Part shown: piece by piece, positions 1 through 8,409 of the stretch | How positions within the stretch are numbered: position 1 is the first letter of the stretch | Layout: each line of letters begins with the position of its first letter | Origin: Bradyrhizobium manausense | GTDB lineage: Bacteria; Pseudomonadota; Alphaproteobacteria; Rhizobiales; Xanthobacteraceae | Reading direction: 5' to 3' | Length of the DNA stretch: 64,000 nucleotides | Assembly: GCF_018129685.1 (NCBI RefSeq) | Contig: NZ_JAFCLG010000017.1 | Location: 62,001-126,000, forward strand | Program-made: the position numbers and the translations under genes | Notes under the pieces: generated by a model | What the model saw: only the letters and a program-made list of their open reading frames with translations | Told to the model about the DNA's origin: nothing | The model's database searches: none

Positions 1-159
1 CCTGTCCGAGTTAAGTAAGCTGTAACCCTCGGTTGAGTCGCGGGCAAATCCCTTCAGGACACGCGCCCGGAGCCGGCTACCATGGAGGCCAAGGCGAAAT
101 GCCGAGGCTGGCCCGTGGAGTCACGTGGACTGCCCATGCCGACCCAGTGAGAGGTCAAC

Positions 160-2940
160 GTGCACGCGAGAAACGACCGAAGCACATTCCTTTCAACCCT
201 ACGGGCCAGGCAGAGCGACCGCACTGCAGCATTGGCGATCGTCGGAATCTCCGCGATCCTGTTCGCGCTGGCTGTCCCCTTCGCAGGGACCCCGCTGGTC
301 CAGGTACCGGCCTTCGTGGCCTGCTACCAGTCGGCCCTCGCCGTCAGTGACATCATCACCGCAGTCCTGCTGCTATCACAATTCTCCGTGCTGCGCAGCC
401 GCGCCCTGCTACTGCTCTCGACCGGCTATCTGTTCACGGCGGCGGCAGCAGTGACCCATGCCCTCACCTTCCCGGGCCTGTTCGCGCCGACCGGATTGCT
501 CGGCGCCGGCGTCCAGACCACGGTCTGGCTCTACATGATCTGGCACGGCGGATTCCCGCTGTTCGTGCTGGCCTATGGGTGGCTGAAGGACGGCAACGGC
601 GGCAACGAGGTCGAGGGGCCGACCGGGCGCTCGATCGTGCTCACCATCCTTGGCGCGATCGTCGCAATGATCATTATTGCCTGGGTCGTGACGGCGCGGC
701 ACGATCTGCTGCCGGTCCTGCTGAAGGACGGTCGCTACACCACCACCATGATTGGCGTGGTGTCATTCGTCTGGTCCTTGAGTTTTGCGGCGTTGATCAC
801 GCTCTGGTTCCGCAAGCCGCATACGGTGATCGACGTCTGGCTGATGGTCACGATGTGCGCCTGGCTATTCGACATCGCGCTGTCGGCGATCGTCAATGAC
901 GCCCGCTACGATCTCGGCTTCTACGCCGGCCGCATCTACGGTCTCTGCGCCGCGAGTTTCGTGCTCGCCGTGCTCTTGATCGAGAACGTCCGCCTCCAGG
1001 CGACCACGATCGGCCTCGTTGGGCGCCTGCGTGAGCAGTCGGCCACGGAACGCGACTTCTACACAAAGCGCCTCGCGCTATATGGCGCCGTCGTCGAATC
1101 CTCCAACGATGCGATCATCACCGAGTCGCTTGATGGCATCATCACCGGTTGGAACAAGGCCGCCGAGCGCCTGTTTGGCTATTCGGCCGCGGAGGCCATT
1201 GGCCAGTCCATCGATCTCGTGGTGCCCGACGACCGGAGGACCGAAGCCAGGGGCATTCTCAATCGGATCAGCAGCAACGAGTCGATCGCCCAGCATGAGA
1301 CGGTCCGCATCCACAAGGGCGGCCGCCGGCTCGACGTCGTCCTGAATGTCTCGCCGCTGCGGTCGGACAGCGGGCAAATCGTCGGTGCATCCAAGATCGC
1401 CCATGACATCACCGAGGAAAAGCAGGCGCGGGAAAAGCTCCGCCGGGAGATCGAGGAGCGCGAGCGCATCTTCGAGACCTCGCGCGACCTGATCCTGGTC
1501 ACCGACGGTTTCGGCAATTTCATCCAGGTCAGCCCGAGCGTGAAGGACATTCTCGGCCTGAGCCCGGAGGACATGATCGGGCACAGTGCGACCGAATTCA
1601 TCCATCCTGATGACCTCGAGAAGACGCGAAGCGAGATGCGCGCGGCGCGCCGCGGCCAGACCAAGCGCAGCTTCGAGGCGCGCTACTACCATTACGACGG
1701 TCACGAGGTCTCGCTGAACTGGATGGGCACTTGGTCCGAGCCGGTGAAGCGCCACTTCTTCATCGGTCGCGATCTCAGCGAGAAGCAAGCCGCAGAGGCC
1801 CAGTTGCGACAGATCCAGAAAATGGATTCCATCGGCCAGCTGACCGGCGGCGTCGCCCACGATTTCAACAACGTGCTCACCGTCATCACCGGCACGATCG
1901 GAATCCTGGCGGATGCGGTCGCCGACCGGCCTGAGCTCGCCGCCATCACCAAACTGATTGACGATGCCGCCGAGCGCGGCGCGCAGCTGACCAAGCACCT
2001 GCTCGCCTTCGCCCGCAAGCAGCCGCTGCAGCCGCGCGAGATCGACGTCAACGCGCTCACGCTCGAGGCCGCCAAGCTGCTGCATCCCACCCTCGGCGAG
2101 CAGATCACCATCACGCCGCAGCTCACCGAGGATGCCTGGCCCGCTCTGGTCGATCCCGGCCAGCTCTCCACCGCGATCCTCAATCTCGCGCTGAATGCGC
2201 GCGACGCCATGCCCGACGGCGGCACCCTCGTGCTGGAGACCCGCAACATCTTCCTCGACGACGGCTATGCCAGCATGAACCCCGATGTCGTCGCCGGCAA
2301 TTACGTGATGATCGCGGTCAGCGACACCGGCTCGGGCATTCCGGCCGCGCTGCTCGATCGGGTGTTCGATCCGTTCTTCACCACCAAGGAGGTCGGCAAG
2401 GGCACGGGCCTCGGCCTCAGCATGGTGTTCGGCTTCGTCAAGCAGTCCGGCGGCCACATCAAGATCTACAGCGAGGAGGGTCACGGCACGAGCGTGAAGA
2501 TCTACCTGCCGCGGTCCACCGGCGTGCAGGAGACCGAGTACGAGGCGCTGCAGAACGTGCCCATCACCGGCGGCGACGAAAAGGTCCTGATCGTCGAGGA
2601 CGACGCGCTGGTGCGGCAGTATGTCGTGACGCAGGTCAAGAGCCTCGGCTATGCCGCGCTCGAGGCGGCCAACGCCGCCGAGGCGCTCGTCATCATCGAC
2701 GCCGACAAGGACATCGACCTGCTCTTCACCGACATCATCATGCCCGGCAACATGAACGGCCGCCAGCTCGCCGACGAGGCGGTGCGGCGCCGCCCTGATC
2801 TCAAGACGCTGTTCACCTCGGGCTACACCGAGAACGCCATTGTCCATCATGGCCGGCTCGATTCCGGCGTGCTGCTGCTGGCCAAGCCCTACCGCAAGTC
2901 GGAGCTCGCCAGGATGCTCAGGATGGCGCTGGCGAGTTGA
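160..2940 (+). CDS. MASE4-PAS-PAS hybrid sensor histidine kinase
   Basis: This is a membrane-bound two-component sensor kinase with its own receiver domain. Residues about 20-290 form a block of hydrophobic helices that resembles the MASE4 sensory module. Two PAS domains follow (about 308-430 and 440-560). A HisKA domain carries the H-box AHDFNN with phospho-acceptor His567, then comes a HATPase_c domain with DTGSGI and GTGLGLSM motifs. The C-terminal receiver domain has Asp858 in LLFTDIIMPG. The start is a GTG preceded by a GAGAGG-type ribosome site; no ATG fits between it and the first helix. No separate response regulator lies next to it, so the output partner is unknown. The signal sensed cannot be read from the sequence. 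Confidence 0.93.
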   Translation: MHARNDRSTFLSTLRARQSDRTAALAIVGISAILFALAVPFAGTPLVQVPAFVACYQSALAVSDIITAVLLLSQFSVLRSRALLLLSTGYLFTAAAAVTHALTFPGLFAPTGLLGAGVQTTVWLYMIWHGGFPLFVLAYGWLKDGNGGNEVEGPTGRSIVLTILGAIVAMIIIAWVVTARHDLLPVLLKDGRYTTTMIGVVSFVWSLSFAALITLWFRKPHTVIDVWLMVTMCAWLFDIALSAIVNDARYDLGFYAGRIYGLCAASFVLAVLLIENVRLQATTIGLVGRLREQSATERDFYTKRLALYGAVVESSNDAIITESLDGIITGWNKAAERLFGYSAAEAIGQSIDLVVPDDRRTEARGILNRISSNESIAQHETVRIHKGGRRLDVVLNVSPLRSDSGQIVGASKIAHDITEEKQAREKLRREIEERERIFETSRDLILVTDGFGNFIQVSPSVKDILGLSPEDMIGHSATEFIHPDDLEKTRSEMRAARRGQTKRSFEARYYHYDGHEVSLNWMGTWSEPVKRHFFIGRDLSEKQAAEAQLRQIQKMDSIGQLTGGVAHDFNNVLTVITGTIGILADAVADRPELAAITKLIDDAAERGAQLTKHLLAFARKQPLQPREIDVNALTLEAAKLLHPTLGEQITITPQLTEDAWPALVDPGQLSTAILNLALNARDAMPDGGTLVLETRNIFLDDGYASMNPDVVAGNYVMIAVSDTGSGIPAALLDRVFDPFFTTKEVGKGTGLGLSMVFGFVKQSGGHIKIYSEEGHGTSVKIYLPRSTGVQETEYEALQNVPITGGDEKVLIVEDDALVRQYVVTQVKSLGYAALEAANAAEALVIIDADKDIDLLFTDIIMPGNMNGRQLADEAVRRRPDLKTLFTSGYTENAIVHHGRLDSGVLLLAKPYRKSELARMLRMALAS

Positions 2941-2994
2941 GCCCGCCGCTCGCCTGCGCTATCGCTGAGACCGTGTAGAGCACGGAGTGCCGTC

Positions 2995-3990
2995 TTGAAA
3001 AACCTCCTCACCGATATCGCCGGCGTCCGCGTCGGCCATGCCCATGACGCGAAGCTCGCCTCCGGCACCACGGCGATCGTGTTCGAGCAGCCGGCTGTGG
3101 CGGCGATCGACGTCCGCGGCGGCGGCCCCGGAACGCGCGAGGACGCAATGCTCGATCCCGCCAGCACCGTCGAACGCGTTGACGCGATCGCGCTATCGGG
3201 CGGTTCCGCCTTCGGGATCGAAGCCGGCGGCGGCATCCAGGCCTGGCTCGCCGAGCAGGGCCGCGGTTTCCGCGTGCGCGAGGCACTGATCCCGCTCGTG
3301 CCCGGCGCGATCCTGTTCGATCTGCTCAACGGCGGCGACAAGGCGTGGGGCCGCTTCGCGCCCTATCGCGATCTCGGCTATGTCGCAGCACTTTCCGCGG
3401 GGACCGAGTTTGCGCTCGGCAGCGTCGGCGCGGGCTTTGGGGCGACCACCGCGACGTTCAAGGGCGGGCTCGGTTCGGCGTCTGCCGTCACCAGCAGCGG
3501 CGTCAAGGTCGCGGCCATCATCGCCGTCAACGCGGTCGGCAGCGCCACGGTCGGCGACGGACCGTGGTTCTGGGCGGCGCCGTTCGAGGTTGGTGGCGAG
3601 TTCGGCGGCCGCGGACTGCCGGACAAATTCACCGACGACATGCTCAAGATGCGCATCAAGGGCGGCCTTGCCGCAACCGAGCGCGAGAACACCACGATCG
3701 GCGTCGTCGTCACCGATGCGGTGCTGACCAAGCCCCAGGCCAAGCGGCTGGCAATGATCGCACACACGGGCTTTGCCCGTGCGATCTATCCGGTGCATGC
3801 CACGACCGATGGTGACGTGCTGTTCGCGGCTGCGACATGTGAGAAGGCGATTGATCCGATCGTCGGCCTCACCGAGCTCGGCATGGTCGCCGCCAACGTG
3901 GTCGCGCGCGCGATCGCCCGCGGCGTCTACACCGCGACCGCGTTGCCGTTCCCTGGCGCGCAGCCGGCGTGGACGGATCGGTTCGGCTAG
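2995..3990 (+). CDS. P1 family peptidase (DmpA/NylC-type N-terminal nucleophile hydrolase)
   Basis: Member of the P1/S58 family of self-cleaving Ntn hydrolases, which includes the aminopeptidase DmpA and the 6-aminohexanoate-oligomer hydrolase NylC. The N-terminal motif DIAGVRVGH and the glycine-rich LSGGSAFGIEAGGGIQ stretch are typical. The expected autocleavage point falls at Asn232-Thr233 in ENTTIGVVVTDA, so the nucleophile would be Thr as in NylC rather than Ser as in DmpA. The length (331 aa) fits the family. The start is a TTG with GGAG upstream. It is likely cytoplasmic because no signal peptide is visible. The substrate (D-amino peptides, beta-peptides or amides) cannot be decided from sequence. 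Confidence 0.88.
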   Translation: MKNLLTDIAGVRVGHAHDAKLASGTTAIVFEQPAVAAIDVRGGGPGTREDAMLDPASTVERVDAIALSGGSAFGIEAGGGIQAWLAEQGRGFRVREALIPLVPGAILFDLLNGGDKAWGRFAPYRDLGYVAALSAGTEFALGSVGAGFGATTATFKGGLGSASAVTSSGVKVAAIIAVNAVGSATVGDGPWFWAAPFEVGGEFGGRGLPDKFTDDMLKMRIKGGLAATERENTTIGVVVTDAVLTKPQAKRLAMIAHTGFARAIYPVHATTDGDVLFAAATCEKAIDPIVGLTELGMVAANVVARAIARGVYTATALPFPGAQPAWTDRFG

Positions 3991-4169
3991 TTTCCTGACG
4001 ATCCGCAAGGTTTCAATCCAGGGCCACCGGCATCGCGCGCGCCTTGCCGGACGGTGAGCACAATTGACCGTACGGGAGCCACGCGCAGCGCCTAGGGTTC
4101 GGTTTCGAAGCGGAACGTTCTGCCACCCGGCAGGCCGTTGCCGCCGCGAACCAGCCGGAGGAACTCACG

Positions 4170-4364
4170 ATGGCAGCAACCGAACACAAGAAGGCGGCCG
4201 AACTGCACCAGCATGCGGCCAATTCACATCTGGCGGCGGCCGACAGTCATACCAAGGGCGACACAGCGAAGGGCACCGAGCACGCCAAGTCAGCTCAGCA
4301 GCATTCGCAGTCCGCCGCAAAGCAGACCGACCATGCCACCTCGAAGAGCCAGCAGCAAAAGTAA
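4170..4364 (+). CDS. small Ala/His/Gln-rich hydrophilic protein
   Basis: A 64-residue protein made almost only of Ala, His, Lys, Gln, Ser and Thr, with repeated HAA/HAK/HAT patterns and a predicted helical, soluble character. It has a strong ribosome site (GGAGGA, 7 bases before the ATG), which supports translation. I recall similar short proteins in Bradyrhizobium annotated only as hypothetical; no function is known to me. The gene is followed at once by a GC-rich hairpin and by another small-protein gene, and it lies in a cluster of stress-type genes (RaiA/HPF-like, VIT1, LTXXQ). Confidence 0.7.
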   Translation: MAATEHKKAAELHQHAANSHLAAADSHTKGDTAKGTEHAKSAQQHSQSAAKQTDHATSKSQQQK

Positions 4365-4369
4365 CCAGA

Positions 4370-4394
4370 GGGGCCCGGCGACGAGCCGGGCCCC
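4370..4394 (+). terminator. GC-rich hairpin after the 64-aa gene
   Basis: A perfect 10-bp stem (GGGGCCCGGC / GCCGGGCCCC) with the five-base loop GACGA starts five bases after the stop codon at 4364. There is no T-run after it, so it is either a weak or Rho-assisted terminator or a 3'-end stabilising structure. Confidence 0.55.
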
Positions 4395-4440
4395 GCCCGA
4401 GCGCGCTTAGGTCCGCTCGGCAATAGTCAGCGAGGCTTCC

Positions 4441-4635
4441 ATGTCCAAGCATGGGCACATGCCGCCGGTACCGCCGGCGAACCACAGCCCGAAAGGGCCA
4501 GGCGACAACTCCAGAATCCCGGCGAGCGAACCACGCAAGCATGCCGACGTCAATCCGGCTGAACAGGGCTAGACAGCGAACATGAGACAAAACACGACCA
4601 ACAAGGGCTTCTTCAAGGGACGCCGTATCAAGTAG
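4441..4635 (+). pseudogene. small conserved-type protein gene interrupted by an in-frame TAG
   Basis: Reading from the ATG at 4441 gives MSKHGHMPPVPPANHSPKGP and so on to a TAG at 4570-4572 (codon 44). The same frame continues without another stop to a TAG at 4633-4635, giving TANMRQNTTNKGFFKGRRIK after the amber codon. From memory, related rhizobial proteins of about 60-65 residues have this whole layout, with N(I)KQNTTN and GRR near the C-terminus, so the second part looks like the real tail of the gene. The simplest reading is a recent CAG/GAG-to-TAG type nonsense mutation; suppression or a sequencing error are alternatives. The upstream GAGG is a modest ribosome site. Confidence 0.6.
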
Positions 4636-4673
4636 CTGCGCCACCTTCAACGGGATGCCACGACGGAGATAAG

Positions 4674-5009
4674 ATGCTGATCGAGGTCAGAACAGACGGC
4701 ACCATCAAGGGTGGCGAGCAGTCTTCCGCCGCGGTGAAGGCAGAAGTTCTAGCCGCGCTGGACCATTACGCGGACCACATCAGGCGGGTCGATGTGCACC
4801 TCAGCGACGCCGTCGGTCACAAGACCGGCCATGATGACAAGAGCTGCATGATCGAGGCACGCCGCGACGGCCGCGAGTCCATCGTGGTGACGCACCGGGA
4901 AAACACCATTGAAAAGGCGATTCGCGGCGCCATTCACGATCTGAAGAGATCGGTCGAGAGCGCACTCGGAAAAGAAGCCACCGGGAACCAGCGTCGCGAT
5001 CATCGTTAG
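4674..5009 (+). CDS. HPF/RaiA-like ribosome-associated protein
   Basis: A 111-residue protein of the ribosome hibernation factor fold (HPF/RaiA, sigma-54 modulation type). Visible features are the N-terminal strand region IEVRTDGTIKGG, the VDVHLSDAVG strand, and the helix ENTIEKAIRGAIHDLKRSVES that closes the fold. It is short, like RaiA/YfiA, and lacks the long C-terminal dimerisation domain of long HPF. Family members bind the 30S subunit in stationary phase or stress. A GGAG site precedes the ATG. Its neighbours are other small stress-type genes, which fits the role. A divergent paralogue with another RNA or protein target is possible. Confidence 0.75.
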   Translation: MLIEVRTDGTIKGGEQSSAAVKAEVLAALDHYADHIRRVDVHLSDAVGHKTGHDDKSCMIEARRDGRESIVVTHRENTIEKAIRGAIHDLKRSVESALGKEATGNQRRDHR

Positions 5010-5030
5010 ATGATGTATTCTTGCGTTCAC

Positions 5031-5732
5031 CTAGAGAGAGTGCCCCACCAGGCGTCCGATAACGGCTGTGGTTCCCATCGCAATCGCTCCCCAGAAGGTC
5101 ACGCGCAACATCGGCTTCACGATACCCGCGCCACCGGTCTGCGCACCCGCAGCCCCCAGGATGGCAAGCGCGACCAGAGAGCCTCCCGACACAACCCAGG
5201 GAATTCGGGGTAAGGGCGATGCTATCGCGATCAGCAGTGGGATGGCGGCCCCGCAGGCGAAGGTTACTGCCGAGGTCAAAGCCGCCTGAATCGGGCGAGC
5301 CACGACGTGCGCCGAAAGTCCCAGCTCGTCGCGAGAGTGCGCGGCGAATGCATCCTTTGCCGACAACGCCTCCGCCACTTGCCGCGCCAACGCAGCATCG
5401 AGCCCGCGCGCGACGTAGATGTTGGTCAACTCATGGAGCTCCGCGTCCGGCTGCTCCGAAAGCTCCCGCCTTTCTTTCGCCAGATCGGCAGCCTCGGTAT
5501 CAGCCTGCGAACTGACGGAAACATATTCGCCGGCAGCCATCGCAGTTGCACCGGCCACCAGACCGGCCACGCCCGCAACGATAACCTCATCAGGCGACGT
5601 CGATGCAGCGGCAACACCGACGACGAGGCTGGACGTCGAAATGATTCCGTCGTTTGCGCCGAGTACGGCCGCGCGCAGCCAGCCGATGCGATCGATGAAA
5701 TGCGATTCACGATGGATGGGATGCATTTTCAA
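5031..5732 (-). CDS. VIT1/CCC1-family transporter
   Basis: A 233-residue membrane protein of the VIT1/CCC1 family, which in eukaryotes moves Fe2+ or Mn2+ into vacuoles; bacterial members are probably metal exporters. The N-terminal signature GWLRAAVLGANDGIISTSSLVVGVAAA is the family hallmark, followed by a second helix (AGLVAGATAMAAGEYVSVSSQ) containing the conserved GEYVSV metal-site residues. A charged cytoplasmic linker (about 80-140) is followed by three C-terminal helices. It is convergent with the HPF/RaiA-like gene (21 bases apart). Metal specificity cannot be decided from sequence alone. Confidence 0.87.
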   Translation of the reverse strand: MKMHPIHRESHFIDRIGWLRAAVLGANDGIISTSSLVVGVAAASTSPDEVIVAGVAGLVAGATAMAAGEYVSVSSQADTEAADLAKERRELSEQPDAELHELTNIYVARGLDAALARQVAEALSAKDAFAAHSRDELGLSAHVVARPIQAALTSAVTFACGAAIPLLIAIASPLPRIPWVVSGGSLVALAILGAAGAQTGGAGIVKPMLRVTFWGAIAMGTTAVIGRLVGHSL

Positions 5733-6229
5733 TGTCCGAAGTCTTGGGAAAGTCCGAGGTGTTGGGAAATGAAAGGCCGGGACTTTTCACTCGATAAACC
5801 TCGCCGACGCAATCCCCTACCATGGTGTGGTTTGAGCGAGGCCTACGCCAACGGCAGTCAAAGCTCAGCGAGGCTCACGCTTTCTCACCTCATGCAGGTT
5901 TGGTGGAAAGCGAATATGCCGTCCGGGCTTTTCAGAAATTCCACGCTATCCGGGAGTTAACGAAAGGATTCGATTGAACATCAACTGCCTCTCCAATCAA
6001 ATTCATTTCCAACTATCAGTCACTCCCCACACAATCATACGTGCTGGCGTCGCTGATGCTCTGGTCAATACTGCTCACCGTTGCTTGAAGTATTCCAGCA
6101 TGCGCCGGAACGATCCAGATTCCGGCGAGTAGTCGATGCGAAGCGCACAAGGCACGCAGCGCCGCTGCCAGACCTGACGCTTTCTCACCTTCTCGGACTC
6201 CCGAGAAGGCAAAGTCCCGGAGCAATACC
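5733..6229. other. gene-poor stretch with a lower-GC patch and a direct repeat
   Basis: I see no convincing gene here. It holds the upstream region of the minus-strand VIT1-type gene and the leader of the PRC-barrel gene. About 5940-6080 is clearly richer in A+T than the rest of the window. A perfect 14-base word (ACGCTTTCTCACCT) occurs at 5877-5890 and again at 6177-6190, exactly 300 bases apart. Confidence 0.5.
6188..6209 (+). promoter_or_regulatory. leader hairpin upstream of the PRC-barrel gene
   Basis: A perfect 9-bp stem (CCTTCTCGG / CCGAGAAGG) with an ACTC loop sits 20 bases before the ATG at 6230. It is either an operator palindrome or an mRNA leader structure near the ribosome site CCCGGAG. 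Which one cannot be told from the sequence. Confidence 0.45.
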
Positions 6230-6754
6230 ATGAAGACCAGGCTCATCGTACTTGGAGCTATCGCGAGCCTATTGACCAGTGCGGCAATGGCGCAGACACC
6301 GACCGCGACAACACCGCCCGCAACCAATTCGGCCAGCGTCACGCAGCCGTACAGGGGGCAGTGGCGGGTCTACAAGATGATCGGTCTCGACGTCTACAAC
6401 CAGAACAACGAGAAGCTCGGCGACATCTCCGAAATCCTGACCGATCCGACCGGCAAAATCCAGACCGCTATACTCGGTGTCGGAGGATTTCTCGGCGTTG
6501 GCGAGCGCATGGTTGCGATCAGTTTTGACCAGCTGAAGTTCGTCAACCAGCCCATTGAAGCGAAAATGGCGTCGAGCACGCAGACGTCGTCGGCTTCGAC
6601 GAAGCCTGCCGAGACCGCTCCTCAGACGACGACGGGCGCTGCGACCACCACGCGGCCGGTCCGAAGCGCCAATGAGCAATGGTATCCAGATCACGCGGTG
6701 ATCAACCTCACCGCCGATCAGCTCAAGGCGCTTCCGCAGTTCGACTACAACTGA
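6230..6754 (+). CDS. exported PRC-barrel domain protein
   Basis: A 174-residue protein with a classic signal peptide (cleavage probably after AMA-Q, about residue 21). Residues about 47-112 form a PRC-barrel: MIGLDVYNQNNEKLGDISEI, ILGVGGFLGVGERMVAISFDQL. A Thr/Ser/Ala-rich linker follows, and the tail contains LTADQLKALPQFDY, a phrase common in rhizobial periplasmic PRC proteins. The family is abundant in rhizobia and often stress-induced, but its biochemical role is not established. The next gene, also exported, lies 148 bases downstream. Confidence 0.85.
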   Translation: MKTRLIVLGAIASLLTSAAMAQTPTATTPPATNSASVTQPYRGQWRVYKMIGLDVYNQNNEKLGDISEILTDPTGKIQTAILGVGGFLGVGERMVAISFDQLKFVNQPIEAKMASSTQTSSASTKPAETAPQTTTGAATTTRPVRSANEQWYPDHAVINLTADQLKALPQFDYN

Positions 6755-6902
6755 TTGCAACACCCATCTCGCCCGGTTGCGCGTAAGCGCTGGCCAAGGG
6801 CTTCGGCCTCGGCCAGCGCGGGCGACTACATCAATTCGGTTCGACGAACTTGGCAGTAGACGCGAAGCAAAATCGTTACAACGCCGCTCAAAGGAGCACG
6901 CC

Positions 6903-7343
6903 ATGCGAAAGACATCAATCCTCTTGACCACTGCAGTCCTGTTGATCGGTACGGCGGTTTCGGGATCAGCCGATGCGCGCGACCGCTCGGATCGGCCGGA
7001 ATTGACGGCGAGCCAAATGACCGATCAGGCAGCCGCCCGCGCCGCTCAACTCAAGGCCGATCTGCGTCTCACCCCCGAGCAGGAGAAAAACTGGTCGGCA
7101 TTTGAAACAGCTGTCGTGGAAACGTGGAAGAACCAGGTTGAACAGCGCCTCGCCTGGCGAAATGCGCGCGCCAAGCAGCAGGACAACGTCGATCTGATTG
7201 ACGGCATGCGCAAGGATGCCGACGAGCAAATCGATCGGTCAAACGCACAAAAGAAGCTCGCGGATGCCGCTCAGCCGCTCTACAGCAGCCTCGATGATCC
7301 CCAGAAGCGGCGCTTTGCTACCGCACTGTTTCACCGAGACTAG
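6903..7343 (+). CDS. Spy/CpxP family periplasmic protein (LTXXQ motif)
   Basis: A 146-residue exported protein. The signal peptide (MRKTSILLTTAVLLIGTAVS) ends near SADA. Residues 58-70 contain the LTXXQ-type motif LRLTPEQEKNWSAFE, and the rest is predicted all-helical and rich in Gln, Lys and Asp, as in the Spy/CpxP envelope-stress chaperones. I chose the ATG at 6903 because AAAGGAG lies just upstream and it starts the signal peptide; a longer upstream reading frame has no such support. It probably acts in the periplasm under envelope or metal stress. Confidence 0.82.
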   Translation: MRKTSILLTTAVLLIGTAVSGSADARDRSDRPELTASQMTDQAAARAAQLKADLRLTPEQEKNWSAFETAVVETWKNQVEQRLAWRNARAKQQDNVDLIDGMRKDADEQIDRSNAQKKLADAAQPLYSSLDDPQKRRFATALFHRD

Positions 7344-7380
7344 TGGCGTCGAGGTCAAACCTCGAGACACTGCCGCGGAC

Positions 7381-8157
7381 TCAGACGCTCATCGACATCG
7401 AAGAGGCCGTGGACCCCGACAATCCCTGCGACTGGTTCTGCATCATCTGCGCAAACCAGTCATAGGGTGAATTACCGCCACCCGATCCGTTCGAGGAACG
7501 GGAGGCGCCCGGCACCGTCGTCGTCATCTTGAAGCCGTCGGCATAGGTGACGGTGGTGGTGGTCGAGCCGTCGGCCCCCGTCGTGGTGGTCGAGGTCGAC
7601 CCGCCGCTCGATGAGGAATTCGAGCCGCTGCCGGACGCATCACCCGAGGCGCTCGCAGTCTCGGCGTGGTGGTGACCGCCGCGATGCCCGCCGGCGCCCT
7701 TCAGCGCCTTCGACATCTCGTCGAGGCTGACGCTGCCGTCCGAATTGGTATCAAGCTTGGAAAACACGTCGTCGGCCTGCGCCAGATTGGTGCCGCCGGC
7801 GCCCAGCGCGTTCTCGAACTCGGACTTGCTGATCTGGCCATCGCCATTGGCGTCGAGCTTCGAGAACAGGTCTTTGAGCGCATCGTCCCGGCTGGTCGAG
7901 GTCGAGGACGTCGCGCTCGACGATGTCGACGCCTGGCTTTGCGCGGCGATCAGCGCGCTCATCGTCTCCGGCGAGATCTGTGCGCAATTGCCGGAATTGA
8001 CCGAGGAGGTCACGCCGCTTGTCGAACCGTTGCTGCCGCTATCGATCGCGAACGGATTGGTCGCCCCTTGCGACGATGTCGACGTGGACGATTTCGAGCT
8101 GGTCAGCGATTGAATGGCATCAAGCGCAGTCGAGACGGCACCAAGCGCAAACAACAT
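7381..8157 (-). CDS. low-complexity protein with two EF-hands
   Basis: A 258-residue protein with two calcium-binding EF-hand loops, DANGDGQISKSEFENAL and DTNSDGSVSLDEMSKAL, in the middle. Long Ser/Thr/Gly-rich low-complexity stretches flank them, including a His-rich HRGGHHH patch and a repetitive Thr run. The N-terminus MLFALGAVSTALDAIQSLTSS is weakly hydrophobic and not a clear signal peptide. I chose the ATG at 8157 because GGAG lies 7 bases before it; an upstream in-frame ATG (8205) has no ribosome site. Similar Bradyrhizobium proteins are annotated as EF-hand proteins without known function. Confidence 0.82.
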   Translation of the reverse strand: MLFALGAVSTALDAIQSLTSSKSSTSTSSQGATNPFAIDSGSNGSTSGVTSSVNSGNCAQISPETMSALIAAQSQASTSSSATSSTSTSRDDALKDLFSKLDANGDGQISKSEFENALGAGGTNLAQADDVFSKLDTNSDGSVSLDEMSKALKGAGGHRGGHHHAETASASGDASGSGSNSSSSGGSTSTTTTGADGSTTTTVTYADGFKMTTTVPGASRSSNGSGGGNSPYDWFAQMMQNQSQGLSGSTASSMSMSV

Positions 8158-8409
8158 TGCACAACTCCAACCGGTGCGGCATGCCGCGGCCAATATTCTG
8201 GCCATGAGGTCAGCAAGCGACGTGCCAGCGCAAAAAGCTCAATGAAATCCGCATCCACCGCACTTCGCGGGACCAGGGAACCTCGGCAATTCATGCCGTC
8301 GGCGGCAGATTTTTCCGCCCACAGGAAGCTCGTTCTCCCTGCATTGCCCGGCCGGGAGGCCCATGTTACGCGAGGCCATTCGCCCCTCGCCGCCACGGGA
8401 AACCGCGCC

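Noticed and set aside
1078..2850. 590-residue minus-strand frame opposite the hybrid kinase
   Set aside because: Antisense to a well-supported kinase with all motifs; the translation is low-complexity and not like any family.
4112..4139. GGAAC...CGTT as an EcfG promoter of the 64-aa gene
   Set aside because: The gap is 19 bases, outside the 16-17 normally seen, so I did not list it as a promoter.
7666..8409. Long N-terminal extension of rpe
   Set aside because: The frame is open upstream but overlaps the EF-hand gene on the other strand and has no similarity to Rpe; the family starts at 8410.
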